Part shown: positions 37,202 to 44,192 of the stretch, piece by piece
Layout: each line of letters begins with the position of its first letter
Position numbering within the stretch: position 1 is the first letter of the stretch
From: Chitinophagaceae bacterium
GTDB lineage: Bacteria; Bacteroidota; Bacteroidia; Chitinophagales; Chitinophagaceae
DNA length: 64,000 bases
Assembly: GCA_016720745.1 (NCBI GenBank)
Contig: JADKKA010000022.1
Span: 992,001-1,056,000, forward strand
Direction of reading: 5' to 3'
Program-made: the position numbers and the translations under genes
Notes under the pieces: generated by a model
The model's database searches: none
Told to the model about the DNA's origin: nothing
What the model saw: only the letters and a program-made list of their open reading frames with translations

Positions 37202-38230
37202 ATGAAAGTCCACTACGATATCGACCAACTGCCTGTCTTTACCAATGCCGTGATCACCATCGGTACCTATGATGGCGTACACCTGGGTCACAGGCAGGTG
37301 ATCAACCGGCTCAAGTCAGAAGCAGCAGCGGTGGGCGGTGAAACAGTGATCATCACTTTTCATCCGCATCCCCGTAAAATTGTCTCTTCAGCCATCCTCG
37401 GCATCCGGCTGATCAATACCCTGGAGGAAAAAATAAGCCTGCTGGAAGGCCTTGGTATTGACCACCTGGTGGTGGTGCCCTTTACCGATGCCTTTGCTAA
37501 TCAACCGGCAGAAGAATACCTGTCCTCCTTCCTGATAGGTAAATTCCGGCCGCATACCATCATCATCGGATATGATCACCGTTTTGGTCGTGACCGGCTG
37601 GGTGATTACCGCTTACTGGAAAAAAATGCAGACCGTTTTGGGTATCAGCTGAAAGAAATCCCCAAACATGTGCTGGACAATATTTCCATCAGCTCTACCA
37701 ATATCCGGGAAGCTATTCTGCATAGTGATACCGGTACCGCAGCCAAATTACTGGGCTATGATTTCTTTTTCTCCGGAGAAGTGGTGCATGGCGATAAACT
37801 GGGCCGGAAACTGGGATACCCTACGGCTAATCTCAAAGTGCAGAATGAGGAAAAACTGGTACCGGGCAATGGAATCTATGCGGTTTATGCTAAACTTATA
37901 AAGGACAAAACCGAGCCTGTAAATACAGGCCAAACTTACGGAATCTCAATACCCAATATCCAATACCCCCTCCTTCACCAAGGCTACGATGGGCAAGCAA
38001 TACCCGATAAGCATTACAAAGGCATGATGAGCATTGGATTTCGCCCGACGGTGGATGGCAGAAAAAGGGTGATTGAAGTAAATATTTTCGACTTTGACCA
38101 GGAAATCTATGGCCAGATCCTGCAGGTGACCGTTAAAAAATACCTGCGGGAAGAAATTAAATTCGATGGACTGGAAGCGCTGGTTAAACAAATTGACCAG
38201 GATAAGGTGAATAGTTTGAAAGTGTTATAA
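37202..38230 (+). CDS. ribF: Bifunctional riboflavin kinase / FAD synthetase with an in-frame repeat-derived insertion
   Basis: Makes FMN and FAD from riboflavin. The N-terminal adenylyltransferase domain has IGTYDGVHLGHRQVI (residues 20-34), ITFHPHPRK, IIIGYDHRFGRDRLGD and ISSTNIREAI. The C-terminal flavokinase domain has GRKLGYPTANL and YKGMMSIGFRPTVDG. Between IYAVYAKL and HYKGMMSIG lie about 30 extra residues (roughly 236-268), where most RibF proteins have a short turn. This insert is encoded by a CAATA-rich heptamer array plus a short palindrome, so the gene seems to have absorbed an intergenic repeat without losing frame. At 342 residues the protein is longer than the usual 305-315. 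Confidence 0.94.
   Translation: MKVHYDIDQLPVFTNAVITIGTYDGVHLGHRQVINRLKSEAAAVGGETVIITFHPHPRKIVSSAILGIRLINTLEEKISLLEGLGIDHLVVVPFTDAFANQPAEEYLSSFLIGKFRPHTIIIGYDHRFGRDRLGDYRLLEKNADRFGYQLKEIPKHVLDNISISSTNIREAILHSDTGTAAKLLGYDFFFSGEVVHGDKLGRKLGYPTANLKVQNEEKLVPGNGIYAVYAKLIKDKTEPVNTGQTYGISIPNIQYPLLHQGYDGQAIPDKHYKGMMSIGFRPTVDGRKRVIEVNIFDFDQEIYGQILQVTVKKYLREEIKFDGLEALVKQIDQDKVNSLKVL
37945..37965. repeat. Three heptamers (CTCAATA, CCCAATA, TCCAATA) inside ribF
   Basis: Three 7-bp units of the CCAATA class lie within the coding region, preceded by the palindrome GCCTGTAAATACAGGC at 37914-37930 and followed by GGCTACGATGGGCAAGC. The period of 7 shifts codon phase each unit, yet the frame stays open. Confidence 0.8.
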
Positions 38231-38234
38231 AGAG

Positions 38235-38269
38235 AGTTATTAGTTATTAGGTATTGGATATTAGGTATT
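38235..38269. repeat. Heptamer array (AGTTATT/AGGTATT), five units
   Basis: AGTTATT, AGTTATT, AGGTATT, GGATATT and AGGTATT follow the ribF stop codon almost directly. On the other strand these are AATACCT-type units like those at 2741-2782. Confidence 0.88.
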
Positions 38270-38307
38270 ACAATGAGGCCTATCTCAAAGAGATAGGCCT
38301 CATTGTA
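38269..38307. terminator. 18-bp perfect palindrome with 3-nt loop between convergent genes
   Basis: TACAATGAGGCCTATCTC and its exact reverse complement are separated by AAA. It lies between ribF and the convergent lipoprotein gene, so a bidirectional transcription stop is likely. There is no long T-run on either side, and the stem is longer than the other terminators here. Confidence 0.6.
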
Positions 38308-38313
38308 TGTACT

Positions 38314-38348
38314 GACTAAAGACTATCGACTTCTGACTATCGACTTTC
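38314..38348. repeat. Heptamer array with GACT core, five units
   Basis: GACTAAA, GACTATC, GACTTCT, GACTATC and GACTTTC run in exact 7-bp register up to 2 bp before the stop codon of the lipoprotein gene. Confidence 0.88.
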
Positions 38349-38350
38349 TC

Positions 38351-39112
38351 CTAGTATTTGATCTTGAACTCAAACTTCTCGGGGTGTTCAAAGAAATCAT
38401 CGAGTTCAACTTTCACCGTTACTTTTTTCTTATCGTCTGACAGTTGCGCATTTTGACCTTCTACTTTTTCCGCAGGACGGGGAAGATTAAAAATATAAGT
38501 GGCCCCGACAGGGATCCCCATACCGGCTGCTTCTTTGAGTCCGTTTAAAAATTCATCAGATGCAACCGACGCATATTTTTCCTTGTTCAGTTTCTTTTTC
38601 AGTTCTCCTTTGGAAATTTCCAGAACGAAATAATCATCAAAAGAAGAGAATGCAGGCATTTGTCCACCAAGTCCTCCCATGGGAGAATCGCCCATCTGAT
38701 CTTTCATAGCGAGTGAAAGCATTTTACCAGTGAGCTGGTTAAAACGTTGCAGTTCTTCCGCATTACTGAAAGGAAAATTCAGTTTTGTTTTGAACTCCTC
38801 ATTCTTGAGATTGAACTTCATATTCATACTTCCCTTTTTCAACAGGGCTTTATCATCCGCTGACATATCAGGGATACTGTCCGCATTGGCACCGAAATAA
38901 ATCGTGGTGTCCATGGCTTTATCTCCTGCATTTTCCAGTTCAGCGCCCCCTCCCATTTGTTTGGCCATGCCGAGCAGTAAACCCATATCACTGGTAGTAC
39001 TCAGAGTACCACTGCCATTTTCCTGTAAGGTTACTTCCTGTGTGGTTTCCAGGCAGCCGGTCAGTATGACCGACCCTGTTAAAAGACTCAACAATAGTTT
39101 TTTCATATTCAT
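38351..39112 (-). CDS. Lipoprotein of unknown function
   Basis: About 253 residues starting MNMKKLLLSLLTGSVILTGC; the lipobox LTGC makes an envelope lipoprotein likely. An upstream in-frame ATG at 39157 would put a charged stretch before the signal and is less likely. The mature protein contains a Met/Gly-rich central part (KDQMGDSPMGGLGGQMPAF), an early EVTLQENGSGTL strand pair, and ends in DDKKKVTVKVELDDFFEHPEKFEFKIKY. I recognise no named domain. It is downstream of holA by about 80 bp on the same strand. Confidence 0.8.
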   Translation of the reverse strand: MNMKKLLLSLLTGSVILTGCLETTQEVTLQENGSGTLSTTSDMGLLLGMAKQMGGGAELENAGDKAMDTTIYFGANADSIPDMSADDKALLKKGSMNMKFNLKNEEFKTKLNFPFSNAEELQRFNQLTGKMLSLAMKDQMGDSPMGGLGGQMPAFSSFDDYFVLEISKGELKKKLNKEKYASVASDEFLNGLKEAAGMGIPVGATYIFNLPRPAEKVEGQNAQLSDDKKKVTVKVELDDFFEHPEKFEFKIKY

Positions 39113-39192
39113 TTTTCTTATTAGCCGGATGTATTTTCCGGTTCTTTCGTTGCGCAAAGAAACAGTATTTAGTGTAACTGTTTTGTGAATAT

Positions 39193-40191
39193 TCAGGAAA
39201 GCATTTTAACCACCATTTCTTTCATCAGCGAGGAATCTTCTGTGGAAGAACTACCCACTCCGATACTTTTTAGATTATACTGGTGGAGCAGTAACAGGGC
39301 TTTTTCCACCCCGGGGTAAGCATATACCCGGGCGGCCTGGAGGTAGTCTTTTATAAAATAGGGATTGACACCAATAGAGGTGGCCACGGTTCTTTCATCC
39401 TGTGTGCCTGCCCCAAAAACCATGAATACTTTACTGAAGAAATTATAGAGGGAAGGCAGGATCATCTGCACCGGACCCGCCTTGGGATTGGCTTCAAAAT
39501 ACTGGATGATTTGAATGCATTTAGGAAGATTTTTTGTGGCCAGGGCAGATTGCAGTTCAAAAACATTATAGTCTTTACTGACACCAATATATTCCTCAAT
39601 ATCTTCTTCTGTGATGGATTTTCTTTTTCCCAGATTCAGGGAGAGTTTTTCAATCTCATTCTCAATCCGGGTCAGGTCATTACCAATATGATCCACCACC
39701 AGGCTCAATGCCCTCGGAGTGATGGTTAGCCCCCTGCCATGTATCATCTGCTGGGTCCATTCGGGGAGTTCCCGGTCATACATTTTTTTGGTAGTGACCA
39801 GTACACCGTTATCTTTTACCAGTTTGGTGAACTTTTTACGGGCATCCAGCTTTTTATCCTTGTACGATACGACAAGCACGGTGGATGAAAGCGGGTTGTC
39901 AATATAAGCTTCCAGTTTCTCCACATCCCGCATCTGCTGGGCTTCTTTGAGCAGGATAACCTGTCTTTCTGCAAACATGGGATAACGTCTGCAGGCATTG
40001 ATCACATCGGCCCAATTCGCATCCTTTCCATAAAAAACGGTGAGATTAAATGAGGCTTCCGATTCTGGAAGAATATGATTTTCTGCATATGTCACCGCTT
40101 TGTCAATAAAATACTCCTCATCGCCTTCAAACCAGTAAACCGGCTTGAACAATTTCTTTTTCCAATCTGCGATGATCTTTTCCACACTCAT
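39193..40191 (-). CDS. holA: DNA polymerase III subunit delta
   Basis: Clamp-loader subunit that opens the beta clamp. The 332-residue protein has an N-terminal AAA+-like domain beginning IIADWKKKLFKPVYWFEGDEEYFIDKAVTYAE, FNLTVFYGKDANWADVINACRRYPMFAERQVILLKEAQ, VLVVSYKDKKLDARKKFTKLV, and the C-terminal collar with LSLNLGKRKSITEEDIEEYIGVSKDYNVFELQSAL. These match the HolA family in order and spacing. No Walker A motif is present, as expected. It is probably monocistronic or runs into the lipoprotein gene. Confidence 0.93.
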   Translation of the reverse strand: MSVEKIIADWKKKLFKPVYWFEGDEEYFIDKAVTYAENHILPESEASFNLTVFYGKDANWADVINACRRYPMFAERQVILLKEAQQMRDVEKLEAYIDNPLSSTVLVVSYKDKKLDARKKFTKLVKDNGVLVTTKKMYDRELPEWTQQMIHGRGLTITPRALSLVVDHIGNDLTRIENEIEKLSLNLGKRKSITEEDIEEYIGVSKDYNVFELQSALATKNLPKCIQIIQYFEANPKAGPVQMILPSLYNFFSKVFMVFGAGTQDERTVATSIGVNPYFIKDYLQAARVYAYPGVEKALLLLHQYNLKSIGVGSSSTEDSSLMKEMVVKMLS

Positions 40192-40356
40192 AAGCCGCTA
40201 AGATACAAGGTTTCAGCATCCGTTTCGGCCACTACCAACAGGCGTGAATAAATAGAAAGCGTTATTCTGGCACGGTTTTCGAAATTTTACTGCCCGGAAA
40301 GGTTAGACAAAGCATTTTTTAACAGTATATATAAGCAATACCCCTTAGACCCGGTC

Positions 40357-40364
40357 TACCTTTG
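40357..40364 (+). promoter_or_regulatory. -7 element TACCTTTG before the first coiled-coil gene
   Basis: A perfect TAnnTTTG match about 58 nt upstream of the ATG at 40423. No -33 TTTG is seen. Confidence 0.5.
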
Positions 40365-40422
40365 CAAATTATTTATACGTAAACAACAAATTCGACGTTC
40401 TAATAACTTAAAATTTCATTGT

Positions 40423-41406
40423 ATGACGAACACCAATTATCCTTCAGCAACAACACCTGTAACCCCGCAAACACCTAAAGGAAGAGGCAGCAAGAATATC
40501 GTTATTGGTATACTGGCAGCCGGTCTGCTTGGAACATGGGGTTACCTGCTGTACGACAAGAATAAAGCAGGGGAAAAGATGACCCAGCAACAAACGCAGA
40601 TCAATACGCTTGATTCTGCCAAAACTTCCATCCAACTGGAATTTGACAATGCCCTGGCCCGTTTGGACTCCGTAACCGGTTCTAATAATAACCTGCAGGG
40701 ACAACTGGCAGACAGACAAAAGGACATTGACTCAAAAAAGGCAGAGATCCGCAAAATCCTGAATGATAAGAAAGCCACCGATGGTCAGCTGGCCAAAGCC
40801 AGGCAGATGGTCGCCGAACTGAATGATAAAATCAATGGCCTGGAAGCTGAAGTAGCCCGACTCACAGGTGAAAATCAGGAACTGACAGCAGCTAATTCCA
40901 CATTGAAAGAAGAAAAAACTGTATTGGAACAAAACCTGGTGACCACCAATACCGAGAAAGAAGAGTTATCCAAGACGGTTGATGTCGGATCAACTTTTTC
41001 AGCCTCCAATATCAAAGTGATCCCGGTTGATGAAAAGAAAAGTGGTAAAGAAAAGAATACAGCTACGGCTAAACGTGTTGACAAACTGCTCGTATCATTT
41101 GATGTAGAGAACAGGATTGCCAAATCAGGCCCTGCAGATATGTACCTGATCGTAACAGCTCCTGATGGCAAAGTGATCAGTGATGCTTCCATGGGTTCCA
41201 GTACCCTGAATACCCGTATTGATGGCGATAAAACTTTTACAACAAAAGTATCAGTAGATTATACCCAGGGGCAGCGCAAAACAATTCAGTATCCGATCCG
41301 CAACGGTGATTTTAGCACCGGTGATTACCGGATTGAAATATATCATAATGGCTTCAAAATCGGTGAAGGTGTAAGAAGCCTTAAAAAAGGTGGTTTATTC
41401 GGTTAA
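40423..41406 (+). CDS. Membrane-anchored coiled-coil protein with a C-terminal beta domain (paralogue A)
   Basis: 327 residues. A polar N-terminus is followed by one membrane helix (about 24-43, IVIGILAAGLLGTWGYLLY), a long heptad-patterned coiled coil (about 48-185, rich in Gln, Asp, Leu and Glu), a charged linker, and a C-terminal beta-rich domain (about 213-320; LLVSFDVENRIAKSGPADMYLIV ... YRIEIYHNGFKIGEG). The same architecture and a clearly related C-terminal domain occur in the protein at 42786-43712. Function is unknown; it looks like a spacer reaching across the periplasm. It has its own promoter and terminator. Confidence 0.85.
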   Translation: MTNTNYPSATTPVTPQTPKGRGSKNIVIGILAAGLLGTWGYLLYDKNKAGEKMTQQQTQINTLDSAKTSIQLEFDNALARLDSVTGSNNNLQGQLADRQKDIDSKKAEIRKILNDKKATDGQLAKARQMVAELNDKINGLEAEVARLTGENQELTAANSTLKEEKTVLEQNLVTTNTEKEELSKTVDVGSTFSASNIKVIPVDEKKSGKEKNTATAKRVDKLLVSFDVENRIAKSGPADMYLIVTAPDGKVISDASMGSSTLNTRIDGDKTFTTKVSVDYTQGQRKTIQYPIRNGDFSTGDYRIEIYHNGFKIGEGVRSLKKGGLFG

Positions 41407-41425
41407 AGCAGTGAACTCCTGCTTC

Positions 41426-41454
41426 GGCCGCTCCTATGGAGCGGCCTTTTTTTT
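41426..41454 (+). terminator. Terminator of coiled-coil gene A
   Basis: GGCCGCTCC, TAT and GGAGCGGCC form a 9-bp GC-rich stem followed by eight T, 20 bp after the stop codon. Confidence 0.92.
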
Positions 41455-41565
41455 GAATGATACTCCCAAATAAACACATCTTATGCACATATTGACTTTA
41501 GGGCGGTAGGGTCTATCTGAACAGGCAGGTATTACAGTAATTTTACAGGATAAACTTACTAACCT

Positions 41566-42711
41566 ATGTTGTGTGTACGATCCAGGCAGGTCATGCTGTC
41601 TGTACTCTTGCTGTGTACCGGTATAACCCTGTCGGCGCAAAACGCTTTGAAAACCAAATTCAGCAGCACGACGACTTATACCGGAATTGAAGTTGGCTCC
41701 AAAGGAGTCAAAATGAGTGTGATTGAAATGGGTAAGAACGCCAAGAGTACCGGTGCCTTTCATATTTTAAAAGATACCTCTGTCAATACTGATTTCATTT
41801 CTTTTACTGACCCGAGTTTTGAAGCCACTCTGGAAGGCATCACGGCATTATACAATAAGGCCCTGAATGAATACCGGATCCCTTCCAAACGAATCTTTAC
41901 TGTTATCAGCAGCGGTGTTAAAATGCAGGCTGAGAAAGACAAAAAGACTGAATGGATCAACCGCCTGATCAGTTCCTTCCGGCAAAAAACCGGAGAACCT
42001 GGCCGTCAGGTAGAAGTAGTGGATGTGGAAAAGGAAGCCCGGCTTTCCCATCTTGGAATCATTCCTGAGTCCAGACGTTATAATACATTTCTGATTGATA
42101 TCGGAAGCGGAAATACCAAGGGTGGGTTTTTCCCCAATGGAAATAAACAGGAGTTCCGTTTATTTCAACTGAACTGGGGAACCAAGAGTACCGCAAATGC
42201 AGCTGAAAAAAGACTGGAAACCGATCAAAGCCTGAACAATTTTAACCGTCAGTTACAAAGAGTACTGGCAGGGGCTGAAAACAGTGAAATCATCTATTCC
42301 GTCAATGCCAGCGGTGCCTTTCCTCTTTCAGACAATATCGCTGTTAGTGGTGGTATTGCCTGGGCGGTGGCCACTTTAAGTCATCCGGAATTGACCGACC
42401 AGCCCATTGTATCTGTCAGTTTTGATGAACTGAAAAAATTCTGTGAGAAAATATATACTGATTACAATGCCTACTCACCTGCCAACCTTGGCAAAAATCT
42501 GAAGCCGGGTGCTGAAAAAGATGCTGCGGTCAGGGAAATGGAAAGAGTGCATAAGGTATTTGATCAGCGTGCGCTCATGGCCGGAGCAGGACTCCTCCTT
42601 AAAATCATGCGTCAGTTTGAATCATCCTTCGATACAAAAACTTTTTACCTGATCAAAAACGGGCAGGTAGGATGGGTTTCTGCCTATGTGGATGATGTAC
42701 TGGAAGATTAA
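41566..42711 (+). CDS. Exported ASKHA-fold protein resembling Ppx/GppA phosphatases
   Basis: 381 residues. A signal peptide (to about residue 24, LSAQ; an alternative start is Met10) precedes a domain with the layout of Ppx/GppA: TGIEVGSKGVKMSVIEM (39-55, like the first phosphate loop), FTVISSGVKMQAEK, VEVVDVEKEARLSHLGII (like ViSGeeEArLiy), and FLIDIGSGNTKGGFF (175-189, second phosphate loop). Cytoplasmic Ppx enzymes lack a signal peptide, so a periplasmic location is unusual. The loops are altered (VGSKG for IGSNS), so catalysis is uncertain. It is flanked by two paralogous coiled-coil genes. Confidence 0.8.
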   Translation: MLCVRSRQVMLSVLLLCTGITLSAQNALKTKFSSTTTYTGIEVGSKGVKMSVIEMGKNAKSTGAFHILKDTSVNTDFISFTDPSFEATLEGITALYNKALNEYRIPSKRIFTVISSGVKMQAEKDKKTEWINRLISSFRQKTGEPGRQVEVVDVEKEARLSHLGIIPESRRYNTFLIDIGSGNTKGGFFPNGNKQEFRLFQLNWGTKSTANAAEKRLETDQSLNNFNRQLQRVLAGAENSEIIYSVNASGAFPLSDNIAVSGGIAWAVATLSHPELTDQPIVSVSFDELKKFCEKIYTDYNAYSPANLGKNLKPGAEKDAAVREMERVHKVFDQRALMAGAGLLLKIMRQFESSFDTKTFYLIKNGQVGWVSAYVDDVLED

Positions 42712-42785
42712 GAGCCCTGACAGGGTTTTCCACATTGTGAACTCTTTTTTAACCGCATCCATCCGGTAATGCTTAGTTTGATACT

Positions 42786-43712
42786 GTGAAAGATATCCGT
42801 TCATCCCTCCTGGCTATGTTATCTGTCGGGCTTGTTGGTACCTGGGTGTACCACCTGGCCGATAAATCACGCTACAGCAAACAGCGAAAGGAAATCTATA
42901 TCAAAGATTCTATTGCCGTTGCACAGGGTGTGCAGGACTCCCTTCACAAAATATATTCCCTTACAATCCGTGACCTTGGGGTACAGCTGGATTCCAGCAA
43001 GAATACGGAAGGCATGCTGCAGCAGGAACTCAATGCCAAGCTGTCTGAGATCTACCGGCTTCGCGGAGAAATATCCACGATTCTTAAAAAAACAGATGTA
43101 AAAAAATCAGACCTGGATCTGGCCAGGAAAAAAACAATAGAACTACAGCTTCTGGTGAATGAGCTGCAAAGCCGCAACAGCACAATTGAAGAAGAAAAAG
43201 CACAGATTGCCTCAGTCCTGGATAAAGTAAACGTACAGGTAAAAGACCTTGAAAACACCAATCAGCAATTAGATCAGCAAAACAGAAACCTGACCGAAAA
43301 AATGACCCAGGCATCTGCCTTTATTGCTTCAGAGGTCAGTCTCTCCCCGGTAATGGTAAAAAATGACAAGGAACAGGAAACCAGTCTGGCCAATAAAACC
43401 TCCAAACTGATCGTATCATTTTCCGTTCAGAATAATATTGCGGAATACGCCAATACTGATGTATTTGTAGTGATCACACAGCCGGATGGCACTTTACTGA
43501 CTAATGATGCCTGGGAGTCTGCCAGTACCATTGATACCAGAACAGATGGGAAAAAACGATATACCCGCAAAATCCGCTTTGAATACAGTAAGGGAGAATC
43601 CAAAAAACTCAATTTCTCCATCAATGCTGATGAGTACCAGAAAGGCATCTATCACCTGCAATTGTACCACAATGGCTATCTGATCGGGCAAAGCCAGAAA
43701 ATACTGGGCTGA
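42786..43712 (+). CDS. Membrane-anchored coiled-coil protein with a C-terminal beta domain (paralogue B)
   Basis: 308 residues from a GTG start at 42786. Membrane helix at about residues 6-24 (SLLAMLSVGLVGTWVYHLA), coiled coil about 28-195, and a C-terminal beta domain (205-305; KLIVSFSVQNNIAEYANTDVFVVI ... YHLQLYHNGYLIGQS). The C-terminal domain aligns along its length with paralogue A, sharing the xSFxVxNxIA start, the TxTDGxKxxT centre and the YHNGxxIG end. It lies 74 bp after the ASKHA gene without a terminator, so the two are probably co-transcribed. Confidence 0.83.
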   Translation: MKDIRSSLLAMLSVGLVGTWVYHLADKSRYSKQRKEIYIKDSIAVAQGVQDSLHKIYSLTIRDLGVQLDSSKNTEGMLQQELNAKLSEIYRLRGEISTILKKTDVKKSDLDLARKKTIELQLLVNELQSRNSTIEEEKAQIASVLDKVNVQVKDLENTNQQLDQQNRNLTEKMTQASAFIASEVSLSPVMVKNDKEQETSLANKTSKLIVSFSVQNNIAEYANTDVFVVITQPDGTLLTNDAWESASTIDTRTDGKKRYTRKIRFEYSKGESKKLNFSINADEYQKGIYHLQLYHNGYLIGQSQKILG

Positions 43713-43761
43713 CCCACCCTTTTGTTAAAAAAATCCAAATACATGAACGGGTTTATTTCAT

Positions 43762-43777
43762 TACGAAATTACTCGTA
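43762..43777. promoter_or_regulatory. Candidate BlaI operator (TACGA-N6-TCGTA)
   Basis: A perfect 5-bp inverted repeat spaced by AATTAC sits 24 bp before the regulator ATG and overlaps a TATATTCG element that resembles the -7 box. BlaI/MecI-type dimers bind such short palindromes, so autoregulation is plausible. Confidence 0.5.
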
Positions 43778-43800
43778 TATTCGGACATAAATTCAGCATT

Positions 43801-44187
43801 ATGTCTGCACCCCGTTTGATCAAGCCTACTGAAAGCGAGCTTGAGATTTTACAAATTCTATGGACAAAAGGACTGGCCACGGTAAGGGAGGTTCATGAAG
43901 AACTGGCCCAAACCAAGGATGTTGGTTACACTACTACCCTCAAATTGATGCAAATCATGAATGAAAAAGGGATTGTAAAACGCGACGATTCCATGCGCAC
44001 CCATGTGTACCAGTCTGCCGTGAACAAAGAAAAAACCCAGAAGCACCTTTTATCAAGAATGATTGATAACCTCTTTGGCGGCTCTCCCACTCAACTGGTT
44101 ATCCAGGCCCTGGGTGATGAGAAACATAAAGCAAGCCCGGAAGAACTGGAAAAAATCCAGGCATTACTTGACAGTCTTAAAAAATAA
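43801..44187 (+). CDS. BlaI/MecI/CopY family transcriptional repressor
   Basis: A 128-residue winged-helix repressor. The N-terminal wHTH (about 5-80) reads LIKPTESELEILQILWTKGLATVREVHEEL ... YTTTLKLMQIMNEKGIVKRD, with a C-terminal dimerisation and cleavage region LLSRMIDNLFGGSPTQLVIQAL. In known systems an M56 membrane protease signals cleavage of this protein. Here such a protease gene follows 5 bp downstream. No beta-lactamase or copper pump is adjacent, so the regulated genes lie elsewhere or may be the surrounding envelope genes. Confidence 0.93.
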   Translation: MSAPRLIKPTESELEILQILWTKGLATVREVHEELAQTKDVGYTTTLKLMQIMNEKGIVKRDDSMRTHVYQSAVNKEKTQKHLLSRMIDNLFGGSPTQLVIQALGDEKHKASPEELEKIQALLDSLKK

Positions 44188-44192
44188 AACCG

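Noticed and set aside
41566..42711. A second genuine exopolyphosphatase
   Set aside because: The loops are altered and a signal peptide is present, so I list it only as Ppx-like, with activity unproven.
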